This document shows, piece by piece, positions 38,086-46,124 of a stretch of DNA of 64,000 bases. The notes beneath the pieces were generated by a model. That model made no database searches. It was not told where the DNA came from and worked only from the letters and a program-made list of their open reading frames with translations. Location of the stretch: assembly GCF_900215205.1 (NCBI RefSeq), contig NZ_OBDY01000002.1, positions 205,867 to 269,866 of the forward strand. The letters run 5' to 3'. Source of the DNA: Paractinoplanes atraurantiacus (GTDB lineage Bacteria > Actinomycetota > Actinomycetes > Mycobacteriales > Micromonosporaceae). Position numbers and translations under genes: made by a program. How positions within the stretch are numbered: the stretch's first letter is position 1; each line of letters starts with the position of its first letter.

Positions 38086-39407
38086 CCGACACCACACCGG
38101 CGTTGTCGTCGCAGCAGGACGCGTTGCTGCGGTGGACCGAGGCGGCCCGGCGGCGCGGCATCGGCCGGCGGCCCTTCAACGCGCCGGCCGCCTATCGCAT
38201 CGAGGGTCCGCTGGACGTCGAGGCGCTCCGCCGCGCCCTGCTGCAGACCGTCTGGCACCAGCCCACGCTGCGCACCTCCTACCACCCCGACGGCGACGGC
38301 TGGCGGGTCCGGGTCGCCGCCCACCCGCCGCTCGGCCTGCGGGTGGTGGACCTGCGCGGCGCCCGCGACCTCGACCGGCGCCTGCACGAGGCGCTGGTGG
38401 CCGACACCGAGACGGTATTCCCGCTCGACGCACCGGCCCGGCTGCGGGCCGTGCTCTACCGGGTCGACGACGAAGCGCACGTGCTCAGCCTGGCCATGGA
38501 CCACTTGGTCGCCGACATGGACTCGCTCACCGTCCTGGTGACCGAGATCGGCCGGCGGTACGGCCGGGCCGCCGAGATGGCGCCGCCCGACGACGACCCG
38601 TCCGCGGACTTCTTCACCTTCGCCCGCCGTGAGTCGGCCGGCCTGCGGGGCGCGGCGCTCGAGGCGGAGCTGGGTTTCTGGCGGTCCGCCCTGGGCCCGG
38701 CCGGCCCGCTGGTCGACGTGCCGCTGCCGTTCGGCAACGACCGGCCGGCCGGTCCGCCCCGGGCCGCCGTGTGCGGCGGCGTGCTGCCGGCCGACCTGCT
38801 GGAGCGACTCGACCGGGCCTGCCGCCAGACCCGCGGCACCCGGTTCCGGCTGGTGCTGGCGGCGATCGCGGTGGTGCTGCACCAGCTGGGGGCGGGCGAG
38901 GCGATCGCGGTCCGCTCGCCGGACGGCAACCGCGACGAGTTCGGCACCGACGCGGTGATCGGCTGGTTCTCCAACCTGGTCGTCTACCGCACCGACCTGT
39001 CCGGCGACCCGACGCTCGACGAGCTGCTCGACCGGATCCGCGAGACGGCGGCCGGCGTCCAGGCGCACAAGCGGCTCACCCACTACGACCTCATGCGCGA
39101 GCTGCGGCCGGGGGAGTACGGCAAGCCCCGCACCGGCACCTGGGTGGTGCTCAACCACATCCGGCGGGCCGAGCTCGACCTGCCCGGCCTGAGCTGCCGC
39201 CATTGCGGGGTACGGCCCGCGTCGGTGCCGCCGCTCATGGTCGAGGTGGAGCTGGAGGACCACCGGGACGGCTCCGAGCTGTCGGTGCTCTACGACGCCA
39301 ACCGCTACCCGGCCGCCGCCGTCGAGGACCTGTCGAACCGCATCCGGCGGATGCTGGGCCAGTTCGCCGGCGACCGTGGCCGGCGGCTGTCCGAGCTGCC
39401 GGCCTGA
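38079..39407 (+). CDS. Stand-alone NRPS condensation domain
   Basis: The 442-residue protein is a single condensation domain. At the active site, HHxxxDG is replaced by DHLVADM: the second, catalytic His and the Asp are kept, so activity is likely. GWFSNLVVYRTDL and the usual C-terminal half follow. It is translated with the AL-KR-ACP gene through a seven-base overlap. The likely job is to join the acyl group loaded on that carrier to an amino or hydroxyl acceptor on another carrier, perhaps the T-C protein at 40739 or the NRPS modules expected upstream of the window. Confidence 0.88.
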   Translation: MLTDTTPALSSQQDALLRWTEAARRRGIGRRPFNAPAAYRIEGPLDVEALRRALLQTVWHQPTLRTSYHPDGDGWRVRVAAHPPLGLRVVDLRGARDLDRRLHEALVADTETVFPLDAPARLRAVLYRVDDEAHVLSLAMDHLVADMDSLTVLVTEIGRRYGRAAEMAPPDDDPSADFFTFARRESAGLRGAALEAELGFWRSALGPAGPLVDVPLPFGNDRPAGPPRAAVCGGVLPADLLERLDRACRQTRGTRFRLVLAAIAVVLHQLGAGEAIAVRSPDGNRDEFGTDAVIGWFSNLVVYRTDLSGDPTLDELLDRIRETAAGVQAHKRLTHYDLMRELRPGEYGKPRTGTWVVLNHIRRAELDLPGLSCRHCGVRPASVPPLMVEVELEDHRDGSELSVLYDANRYPAAAVEDLSNRIRRMLGQFAGDRGRRLSELPA

Positions 39408-39425
39408 CGTCCGCGACGGCGCCCC

Positions 39426-40742
39426 TCAGCGGGCGCCGTCGCGCCGTACCACGCTCAGCGACACGCTGCGCAGCTTCTCGCAGGTCTCCTCGAACTCGCG
39501 GTCCGGTGTGGAGGCCGAGACGATGCCCGCGCCGGCCCGCAGCCAGGCTTCGCCGTCGTGCTCGAACACCGCGCGCAGCACCACGGCCACGTCCATCGAG
39601 CCGTCCGAGCCGAGCACCACCACGCCGCCGCCGTAGAGATCGCGCGGCCGGTCCTCGAGCGCGGTGATGCGCTCGAACGCCGGTGCCTTCGGGATTCCCG
39701 AGACGGTCACCGCCGGGAAGAGCACGGCCAGCGCGTCCCAGCCGTCACGACCGGGGGCCAGGCGGCCGGTCACCGTGGAGGCCAGATGCTGCACGGTGCC
39801 GCGCGGCCGCACGGACATGAACTCGTCGACCCGGACCGTGCCGTCCGCGCACACCGTCGCCATCTCCTCGCACGCCAGCTTCACCGAGGTGGCGTGCTCG
39901 TAGATCTCCTTCGGGTCGGCCTCCAGCTGGGTGCGCCGGTCACGGTCGGCGCTTTCCCCTTCGCCGTACGCCCGGGTGCCGGCCAGCGGCTGCGTGCTGA
40001 GCCGCCCGTCGGCCGTGACGGTGGCCACCGTTTCCGGGCTGAACCCGGCCGCGCGCCAGCCACCGAGCCGCAGCAGGAAGGACCGGGCCGGCGAGTTGCG
40101 CAGTCGCCCGCCCAGGTAGGTCGCGAGGAAGTCCACCGGGAACCCGATCGGCACGAAGCGGGACAGGACCGCCTTGCGCAGCGCGCCGTCGCGGATGTCG
40201 TCCACCACCCGGGCGACCCGCTTGCGGTAGTCGGCGCCACCGTCGGTGGACAGCTCGACCGCGGCCGGCGGCCGGCACCGCACCGGGCCCGACTGGGCCA
40301 CCAGCTCCCGCACCAGGCCCAGCACCGGCTCGTCCAGGCTGCGCACGATCACCGCCGACGCCGACACCTCGATCTCGGTGCGCGGCACCACCAGATGCGC
40401 CAGCGTCCGATCGCCGTCCGGAAAGGGTTCCGGCAGCGCCAGCTCGAAGCAGAGAAAGCCGTACGCCCGCCAGGCCGGCGCCGGAAGACCCGCGAACGCC
40501 TCCCGCAGCGCGGCCCACGGATCGTCCCGCCAGACGGCGCTGGTCTCCGTGCCGGCCCAGCGCCGCACCAGCCGGCCCGGCCGCAGGATCACCTCGCCGA
40601 TCGGGTCCCCGGCCAGCGACCACCGCCCGTCCCGTTCGTAGAGCACGAAATCGGTGAACGGCTCGGCCGCGAGCACGGCCTGCGCCACACCCAGCGGGTC
40701 GAAGTCGCCCGGAATCCTCAGCTCGTGATAGCCGTCGTTCAC
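39426..40742 (-). CDS. Salicylate synthase (MbtI/Irp9 family)
   Basis: The 438-residue chorismate-using enzyme matches MbtI-type salicylate synthases along most of its length: KAVLSRFV with the conserved Lys, RSFLLRLGGWRAAGFSPE, QPLAGTRAYG, EADPKEIYEHATSVK, RPRGTVQHLAS, FPAVTVSGIPKAPA and AGAGIVSASTPDREFEETCE. The family turns chorismate into isochorismate and then salicylate plus pyruvate without a separate lyase, and no lyase is present here. It overlaps the T-C gene by four bases in a leftward operon behind palindrome copy 3. Salicylate synthases usually belong to siderophore clusters; here the neighbours are leinamycin-type genes, which suggests a salicyl unit in the product. Confidence 0.92.
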   Translation of the reverse strand: MNDGYHELRIPGDFDPLGVAQAVLAAEPFTDFVLYERDGRWSLAGDPIGEVILRPGRLVRRWAGTETSAVWRDDPWAALREAFAGLPAPAWRAYGFLCFELALPEPFPDGDRTLAHLVVPRTEIEVSASAVIVRSLDEPVLGLVRELVAQSGPVRCRPPAAVELSTDGGADYRKRVARVVDDIRDGALRKAVLSRFVPIGFPVDFLATYLGGRLRNSPARSFLLRLGGWRAAGFSPETVATVTADGRLSTQPLAGTRAYGEGESADRDRRTQLEADPKEIYEHATSVKLACEEMATVCADGTVRVDEFMSVRPRGTVQHLASTVTGRLAPGRDGWDALAVLFPAVTVSGIPKAPAFERITALEDRPRDLYGGGVVVLGSDGSMDVAVVLRAVFEHDGEAWLRAGAGIVSASTPDREFEETCEKLRSVSLSVVRRDGAR

Positions 40743-42157
40743 CCGGCGCTCCGTTCTGCGATCGCGGCGGCCATCAGGGCGCCGACGGTTTCGGGGTCGT
40801 GGCGGGCGGTGTCGTACTCGCAGGACAGCTCACCGGGGTCGGGGCGGTAGAGCACCCGTACGTCGGCCGACGGCCCGAGCTCGTGACGGGTCAGCCACGC
40901 CACCTCGGTCGTGGCCGCGCCGAGCACGATCGGCGGCACCGGCGGGGCGATGCGCACCACCAGACAGGGCGGACCGGGCGGGCCGGGCGGCCGGCCCTGA
41001 CCGAGCGCCGCGCGCAGGGCCGAGGCCGCGAGCCGGGCCACGTCCTCGCGGTCGCCGCTCGGGCACGGCGCCCAGACCGGCGTCAGCGCCGCGTACGGGC
41101 CGACCCCGGCCGGCCCGGCCAGGTCGCGCCGGGGGTGCTCGACGAGCAGGCTGGGCAGCACCTCCCCGCTCACCTGGTGGATCGCCATCAGCAGATCCGT
41201 GACAAGCTCCTCGACGGACAGCGAGCGGGGGGCCCGGGTCGTGCGCCACCGCCCCGGACCCGCCGCGCCGGAGGGTGGCGGGATCTTCAGCCGCGGCTGT
41301 GGGCCCACCCACGGCCGGTCGCCGGCCCGCTCCCGCTCCGCCGCCGCCAGCGCCGTGAAGTCGGAGACCGGCCCGGACAGCCCGTCCGGGTCGTCGCCGG
41401 CGGCAAGGCGGCGGTGCACTGTGGCCAGGTCGGCCAGCAGGGCCGGAATCGACGCGGCGTCGCACACGGTGTCGTCGACGGCCAGGCCGAGCAGGTGAGC
41501 GGCGCCGTCGCGGACCAGCATGGCCCGGATCAGCGGGGGCGAGGCCAGTTCGAACGGCGCGCACAGGTCGGCGTGTGCCCGGGCGGCCGCGGCCAGCGAG
41601 TCGGTGGCATCCACGACGGTGAGCGGGCATTCGACCTCGCGGGGCAGCGCCAGCTCGGCGGTCAGCGGCGCGAGCACGCCGGGGAAGAAGGTGAGCAGGG
41701 CCGTGTGCCGGCGGATGGTCCAGGTGAGCGCCTCGGCCAGCAGGCCGGCGTCGAGCTCTCCCCGGATGCGCACGCCCACCGTCCACAGAGCGGTGCCGAG
41801 GCCGTCGCCGTCCCACGCCCGCCGTACGCGTTCGCCCTGCCACGGGCCGGTGGGCGGGCGGCGCCGGGACACCACGGCCGGCGGTTGCGCCGCGGCGCCG
41901 TCCGGCCCGGCGGTGTCCGCGCGGGCCGCGACCGCCACCATGCCGTCGAGGGTCGGCCGGGCCAGCAGCGCGTGCGGGGCGATGTCGAGGCCCAGGTCGG
42001 CTCGCAGCCGGTGGGCCAGCCGGACGAGCAGCACGGAGTCGCCGCCCAGGGCGAAGAAGTCGTCGTCGGCGGCGACCCGGCGCACGCCGAGCAGCTCGCT
42101 CCAGGCGTCGCGGACGGCGTCCTGAAGACCGGTGGTCACGTCGGTGCCAGCGCTCAT
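40739..42157 (-). CDS. Carrier - condensation didomain protein with degenerate condensation site
   Basis: This 472-residue protein starts with a carrier domain (residues 8-75, Ser in LGGDSVLLVRL), then a proline/arginine-rich linker, then a condensation-like domain. Where HHxxxDG is expected the sequence reads DDTVCDA, so both His are lost and ordinary condensation activity is unlikely. It could be a docking or scaffold domain, or carry out a different reaction. It heads a two-gene leftward operon with the salicylate synthase. A GATAAT hexamer (42165-42170, minus strand) lies eight bases before the ATG, so the mRNA is probably leaderless. Confidence 0.85.
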   Translation of the reverse strand: MSAGTDVTTGLQDAVRDAWSELLGVRRVAADDDFFALGGDSVLLVRLAHRLRADLGLDIAPHALLARPTLDGMVAVAARADTAGPDGAAAQPPAVVSRRRPPTGPWQGERVRRAWDGDGLGTALWTVGVRIRGELDAGLLAEALTWTIRRHTALLTFFPGVLAPLTAELALPREVECPLTVVDATDSLAAAARAHADLCAPFELASPPLIRAMLVRDGAAHLLGLAVDDTVCDAASIPALLADLATVHRRLAAGDDPDGLSGPVSDFTALAAAERERAGDRPWVGPQPRLKIPPPSGAAGPGRWRTTRAPRSLSVEELVTDLLMAIHQVSGEVLPSLLVEHPRRDLAGPAGVGPYAALTPVWAPCPSGDREDVARLAASALRAALGQGRPPGPPGPPCLVVRIAPPVPPIVLGAATTEVAWLTRHELGPSADVRVLYRPDPGELSCEYDTARHDPETVGALMAAAIAERSAG

Positions 42158-42164
42158 GGCCCGG

Positions 42165-42170
42165 ATTATC
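42165..42170 (-). promoter_or_regulatory. -10 hexamer GATAAT of the T-C/salicylate synthase operon
   Basis: On the minus strand the hexamer is GATAAT, five of six to the consensus and striking in such GC-rich DNA. It is 34 bp from the centre of palindrome copy 3 and ends eight bases before ATG 42157, implying transcription from or very near the start codon. Confidence 0.6.
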
Positions 42171-42192
42171 GGCCGCCGCCGGGCACGGTCGT

Positions 42193-42210
42193 CTGCTCAC
42201 AACTGAGCAG
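42193..42210. promoter_or_regulatory. 18-bp palindrome, cluster operator copy 3
   Basis: CTGCTCACAACTGAGCAG is the exact reverse complement of copy 1. It lies between the divergent T-C/salicylate synthase operon and the P450/ferredoxin unit, with -10-like hexamers on both sides (GATAAT at 42165-42170 leftward, CAGACT at 42232-42237 rightward) at 34 and 33 bp from its centre. Confidence 0.8.
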
Positions 42211-42231
42211 CAGGCCGCCGTCGGCGCTGCG

Positions 42232-42237
42232 CAGACT
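42232..42237 (+). promoter_or_regulatory. Possible -10 hexamer of the P450/ferredoxin unit
   Basis: CAGACT lies 33 bp from the centre of palindrome copy 3. A start near 42244 would leave a 20-base leader that holds the GAGGAGG ribosome binding site before ATG 42264. Confidence 0.4.
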
Positions 42238-42263
42238 GGGGGCGATCACCGAGGAGGACCAGG

Positions 42264-43472
42264 ATGAGCGCTGCCACCCTCACGGCCGAGCGGTTCCCGC
42301 CGCCGCGCCCGGCGGAGCGACCGCTGGGCATACCCGAGGACTACCGCCGGATGTTCGCCGGCGCCCGGGTGCCGCACGTGCTGCTGCCTTCCGGCCGTAC
42401 GGCCCATCTGCTGGGCCGGTACGAAGACGTCCGCGCGGTGCTGACCGGCCCGGTGAGCGCGGACGGCGCGCACCCCGGCTTCCCGATGGTGCGGGCCGGC
42501 ACCGCGTCCACCTCGAACGCCCTGTCCTTCTTCCGGATGGACGGGGCGGACCACCGCCGCTACCGCCGGCTCGTGGCGGCCGACTTCTCGGTGGCCCAGG
42601 TGGCCCGGATGCGTCCCCGCCTGGAGCGGATCGTCGACGAGCTGATCGACGGCATGCTCGCCGGCGACCAGCCGGCCGACCTGGCCACCATGATCGCGCT
42701 GCCCCTGCCGACCCAGGTGATCTGCCACATCCTCGGCGTTCCGTACACCGACCGGGCGAGTTTCCAGCAGCTGAGCGACACCCTCACGCGGGGACCCGAG
42801 CACGGCCGGGAGTCGTTCCTGGCCGCGGTGATGCGGCTTCAGGCGTACGTCGAGAAGCTGGCCGTCGCCAAGCGGGACGAGCCCGGCGACGATCTCCTGT
42901 CGGCCCTGATCGAGAATTTCGACCACGACGACAGCCTGGACCGCCGGCAGCTCGCGGCCATGGTCCTGCTGCTGTTGGTGGCCGGGCACGAGACCACCGC
43001 CAGCATGATCACGCTGGGCGCGCTGGCCCTGATCGAGCACCCGCACGTCGCCGAGGCCGTGCGGGCCGACCCGGGCGTGACTCCGAACGTGGCCGAGGAG
43101 CTGCTGCGCTACATCTCCATCGCCCAGTGGGTGCCGCGGGTGGCGACCGAGGAGATCGTCCTCGGCGACACCACCATCCGGGCCGGCGAGGGGCTGATCG
43201 CGCTGCCGCTGATGGCCAACCGCGACCCGGACGTCTTCGCGAACCCGGACGCGCTCGAGCCGTACCGCTGGAACGCCGATCGCCACCTCGGCTTCGGTTT
43301 CGGCCCCCATCAATGCCTCGGCGTGCAGCTGGCCCGGATGGAGTTGCAGGTGGTGTTCGAGGCGCTGGCCTGCCGCCTGCCCGGTCTGCGCCTGGCGGTG
43401 CCGGTCGGCGAGCTGGCCCTGCGGCAGCAGTCCGCGATGTTCGGCGTCGAGTCGTTGCCGGTGACGTGGTGA
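42264..43472 (+). CDS. Cytochrome P450
   Basis: The 402-residue bacterial P450 has the I-helix motif AGHETTAS, the K-helix ExxR in EELLRYIS, and the heme-binding loop FGFGPHQCLGVQLARME with the axial Cys. It starts at an ATG behind GAGGAGG and is followed after 20 bases by a small ferredoxin, its probable electron donor. Leinamycin uses a P450/ferredoxin pair (LnmA/LnmB) for a late hydroxylation, so a similar late oxidation of the product is a fair inference. Palindrome copy 3 lies in the promoter region. Confidence 0.95.
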   Translation: MSAATLTAERFPPPRPAERPLGIPEDYRRMFAGARVPHVLLPSGRTAHLLGRYEDVRAVLTGPVSADGAHPGFPMVRAGTASTSNALSFFRMDGADHRRYRRLVAADFSVAQVARMRPRLERIVDELIDGMLAGDQPADLATMIALPLPTQVICHILGVPYTDRASFQQLSDTLTRGPEHGRESFLAAVMRLQAYVEKLAVAKRDEPGDDLLSALIENFDHDDSLDRRQLAAMVLLLLVAGHETTASMITLGALALIEHPHVAEAVRADPGVTPNVAEELLRYISIAQWVPRVATEEIVLGDTTIRAGEGLIALPLMANRDPDVFANPDALEPYRWNADRHLGFGFGPHQCLGVQLARMELQVVFEALACRLPGLRLAVPVGELALRQQSAMFGVESLPVTW

Positions 43473-43492
43473 GCCCGGCCGGAGGAGGACCC

Positions 43493-43717
43493 ATGGAGAA
43501 GACGGACCGTCCCGCGCTGCGGATCCAGGACGAGCTCTGCGTCGGCGCGGGCGAGTGCGTCCGCGCCGCCCCGGAGATCTTCGACCAGCACGACGAGGAC
43601 GGCACGGTGACGCTGCGCCGCGTCACCTGGGACGAGACCTTCGACGAGGACGTGCGGCACGCCGTGTTCGTCTGCCCGAGCGGCGCCCTGACCCTCGGGG
43701 AGACCGGGTCTCAGTGA
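43493..43717 (+). CDS. [3Fe-4S] ferredoxin, P450 partner
   Basis: The 74-residue protein has three cysteines in the pattern of P450-type ferredoxins: CVGAGEC near the N terminus and VCPSGAL near the C terminus, with Ala where a fourth ligand would stand. A GGAGGAGG ribosome binding site precedes ATG 43493. It should pass electrons to the P450 just upstream. Its stop overlaps the end of the opposite alpha/beta hydrolase gene by seven bases, which marks the probable right end of the polyketide cluster. Confidence 0.93.
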   Translation: MEKTDRPALRIQDELCVGAGECVRAAPEIFDQHDEDGTVTLRRVTWDETFDEDVRHAVFVCPSGALTLGETGSQ

Positions 43718-44532
43718 CCTCGGTCCCGGTCGAGGAAGCACGACAGGAGTTGCCGGAACTCGTCCGGGTGCTCGATCGCCGGCACGTGCCCGCACCGGCC
43801 GAGGACGTGCAGGCGGACATCGGCCAGGTGGTCGAGCAGGGGCAGGGCCGCCGTCCGGAGTGGGGTGAGACGGTCCTCGGCGCCGTGAATCAGCAGTACG
43901 GGCGCGCGGATCCCGCCCAGCGTCGCCGCCGAGAGGGTGAGATCGTCGGCCCATCGCGCCCGGGGTGCAGGGAACAACGAGGCGAACGCGGCTTCCCCCG
44001 TTCGCATGGCGGCGGCCCGGGCGTCGACGGCCGCATCGGTGACGAGAGCCTGGTCGAGGACGAGGCGACGCAGCATGTCCCGTGCCCCGTCCCGCCCGGC
44101 GGGGGCGGCCCAGACCGCGTCGAGGTCGGCGGACAGCGGCGCACCGGGTGCACCCATGGTCGAGACCGCCACGACGCGGGTGACCTGCCGCGGGCGGGCC
44201 GCCGCCAGGGCCAGCGCGACGGCGCCGCCCATGGAGTGACCCACCACCGCGTACCGCTCGGCGCCGAGCGCGTCCATCAGGCCCGCGGCCTGCGCCGTCC
44301 ACAGTCGCAGCCCGCCCCGGGAACCGGCGGGGAGAGGCGTCTGGCCGAACCCCGCCTGATCGGGAGCCACCAGGCGCCAGGACGTGCCCAGCGCCCGCGC
44401 CGTCGTCGCCCAGGCTCCGGACCCAGTCGTGCCGGGTCCGGAGCCGTGCAGCATCAGCACCGTGGGCCCGGTGCCGCTTTCCATGACGTGGACGGCGGAA
44501 CCGTCGACGGCGACGGTCCGAGGTGCCGTCAC
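43711..44532 (-). CDS. Alpha/beta hydrolase
   Basis: The start is GTG 44532, which overlaps the stop of the DJ-1-like gene (GTGA), giving 273 residues; longer in-frame starts run back through that gene and are not credible. Features are LMLHGSGPGTTGSG with the oxyanion region, the nucleophile in VVGHSMGGAVAL, an Asp in HGAEDRLTPL and the His in GRCGHVPAIEHPDEF. The pattern is like that of meta-cleavage product hydrolases and haloperoxidase-type enzymes. It belongs with the DJ-1-like gene. The substrate is unknown, and the pair probably does not belong to the polyketide cluster. Confidence 0.85.
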   Translation of the reverse strand: MTAPRTVAVDGSAVHVMESGTGPTVLMLHGSGPGTTGSGAWATTARALGTSWRLVAPDQAGFGQTPLPAGSRGGLRLWTAQAAGLMDALGAERYAVVGHSMGGAVALALAAARPRQVTRVVAVSTMGAPGAPLSADLDAVWAAPAGRDGARDMLRRLVLDQALVTDAAVDARAAAMRTGEAAFASLFPAPRARWADDLTLSAATLGGIRAPVLLIHGAEDRLTPLRTAALPLLDHLADVRLHVLGRCGHVPAIEHPDEFRQLLSCFLDRDRGH

Positions 44533-45092
44533 CGGGAGTCGACGGACTTCGCGAAGAGCTCCATCATGGCCCGGCCGAACTGTGGCATGTCGGGCCAGCC
44601 CCGGCAGGAGACGAGGTTGCCGTCCACGACGTCGGGAGCGTCGATGACCGTCGCGCCCGCGTTCTCCATGTCGCCGGTGATGGGCGGGAAGCATGCCGTC
44701 TTTCGGCCCTTCAGCAGCCCGTAGACCGCCGGCACCTGCGCGCCGTGGCACACCAGGGCGATGGGCAGGTTGCGCGCGAAGAAGTGCTCGGTGATGCGCC
44801 GGACGTCGGCGTCGACCCGGATCCACTCGGGGGCACGGCCGCCGGGGATGATGAGGGCGTCATAACGCTCGACGTCGACTTCGGCCCAGGGCACGTCGAC
44901 CGGCAGCTTCCGGCCGTTCTTCTCGACGTAGGCGTCGGAGTTGGGGTCGAACTCGTGGATGACCAGCTGCACGTCGCGCATCGTCCGTGACGAGACGTCG
45001 ACGTCCCAGCCGCCCTCCTGCACGCGGTAGTAGGGATACATGGTGTCGAGCTCCTCGGCGGCGTCGCCGGTCAGGAGCAGCGCTCTGGGCAC
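44529..45092 (-). CDS. DJ-1/PfpI family protein
   Basis: The 187-residue protein has the family's nucleophile elbow with Cys in ALVCHGAQV, a preceding YDALIIPGGRAPEW segment and a C-terminal SCRGWPDMPQFG. Members act as glyoxalases, deglycases, proteases or stress proteins. It is the first gene of a leftward pair with the alpha/beta hydrolase. A 5-bp repeat tract that resembles the presumed GntR operator lies 35 bases before its start. Confidence 0.85.
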   Translation of the reverse strand: MPRALLLTGDAAEELDTMYPYYRVQEGGWDVDVSSRTMRDVQLVIHEFDPNSDAYVEKNGRKLPVDVPWAEVDVERYDALIIPGGRAPEWIRVDADVRRITEHFFARNLPIALVCHGAQVPAVYGLLKGRKTACFPPITGDMENAGATVIDAPDVVDGNLVSCRGWPDMPQFGRAMMELFAKSVDSR

Positions 45093-45126
45093 CTGCTTCT
45101 CCTCGCATCTGGTTACGGTGAGGTAA

Positions 45127-45146
45127 ATCCGATCCGATCCGATCCG
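45127..45146. repeat. Four-copy 5-bp repeat in front of the DJ-1-like gene
   Basis: ATCCG is repeated four times, followed by ATGG. Its reverse complement contains ATCGGATCG, which also occurs at 45983-45991 in front of the ABC operon. It may be a binding site for the GntR-type regulator encoded between them, or simply a short satellite. Confidence 0.5.
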
Positions 45147-45179
45147 ATGGAGTCAATATTCCCCGGCCCCACCCGCCCG

Positions 45180-45905
45180 TCAAGCCTCTACCGTCGTCGC
45201 CTCGAACAGTCGCCGGAAGCGCTCGCCGGATCGCAGGATGTGCCGGCGCATCGCGTAGGCGGCGGCGTCCGGGTCACGGGCGGCGATCGCGGCCACCACC
45301 TGCTCGTGCTCGTCCATGGCCAGATGGGTGACCTGGGTGTCGTGGTGCAGCCGGAACAGGTGCACGTGGCTGTGCAGGCGGGCGAGCGCCTCCCGGATGA
45401 CCTCGTTCTCCGCGCTCAGCGCGACGAGATCGTGAAAAGCGGCGTCACGGAGCCCGAAGGCGCCGTAGGCCGTGGGCCCGCTGCTCCCCTCCAGCTCGGC
45501 CATCTCGGCCAGCATCCGCCGCAGAACGGTCACCTGCTCCGGGGAGGCCCGCTCGGCGGACCGGCGCGCCGCGGCCGGCTCGAGCAGCAGCCGTACCTCG
45601 AGCATGTCCTCGAACCGATGCCGGGTGATCTGGGGCGGAATCCGATATCCGGCATGGGGCACCCGCACGACCAGGCCTTCGGCCTCCATGCGGTTCAGGG
45701 CGTCGCGGATCGGCGTCTGCGAGACACCCAGCTCTCGCGCCAGGACGTCGATCGTGACGCGGGAGCCGGGTTCGATCCGTAGCGACATCAGCTGTCCGAG
45801 CAGCGTGTCGTACACCTCGTCGGCGAGCCGGCCACCGGATCGTCCGTGCGGCACGGCGTCCGTCATGGCCCTTCGGCCCCGCGCGATCGTCGCTTCGTCG
45901 TCCAT
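45180..45905 (-). CDS. GntR family (FCD domain) transcription regulator
   Basis: The 241-residue protein has an N-terminal winged helix (RLADEVYDTLLGQLMSL, ARELGVSQTPIRDALNRME) and a C-terminal helical FCD domain with the metal-binding pattern RDAAFHDLVAL and RRHILRSGE. Such regulators sense small organic acids or sugars and usually repress the neighbouring operon. It is divergent from the ABC importer operon, which it probably controls. Start: ATG 45905 behind an AAAGGA sequence. Confidence 0.92.
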   Translation of the reverse strand: MDDEATIARGRRAMTDAVPHGRSGGRLADEVYDTLLGQLMSLRIEPGSRVTIDVLARELGVSQTPIRDALNRMEAEGLVVRVPHAGYRIPPQITRHRFEDMLEVRLLLEPAAARRSAERASPEQVTVLRRMLAEMAELEGSSGPTAYGAFGLRDAAFHDLVALSAENEVIREALARLHSHVHLFRLHHDTQVTHLAMDEHEQVVAAIAARDPDAAAYAMRRHILRSGERFRRLFEATTVEA

Positions 45906-45943
45906 CGTGACGAGAGGTCCTTTCTTGCGTCTTCACGAACCTG

Positions 45944-45949
45944 TTGACA
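45944..45949 (+). promoter_or_regulatory. Possible -35 box of the ABC importer operon
   Basis: A perfect TTGACA lies in the gap between the GntR and lipoprotein genes. The hexamer at a 17-18 bp distance (ACATGC/CATGCT, 45967-45973) is a poor -10, so the call is weak. The leader to ATG 46125 would be about 145 bases. Confidence 0.35.
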
Positions 45950-45982
45950 TCAGTCACAACGCTGCGACATGCTGACGCCCAC

Positions 45983-45994
45983 ATCGGATCGTAT
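45983..45994. promoter_or_regulatory. Possible GntR operator
   Basis: ATCGGATCGTAT shares ATCGGATCG with the reverse complement of the repeat tract at 45127-45146. It lies downstream of the possible promoter of the importer operon, a place where a repressor would block transcription. The evidence is the shared nonamer alone. Confidence 0.35.
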
Positions 45995-46124
45995 AGGAAA
46001 ACCGACTGGTGATCGCCATCCGACGCCGTCGCGGAACCTACCCCGAAACCTGCTCGATATCACGCGGCGTACCCGTGACAGCTCAGCACCAATCACTCGG
46101 CGAGGGCAGAAAGCAGGCACAAAT

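Noticed and set aside
45969..46124. Longer N terminus for the solute-binding lipoprotein
   Set aside because: It would add 52 residues before a good lipoprotein signal and would cover the probable promoter and operator region.
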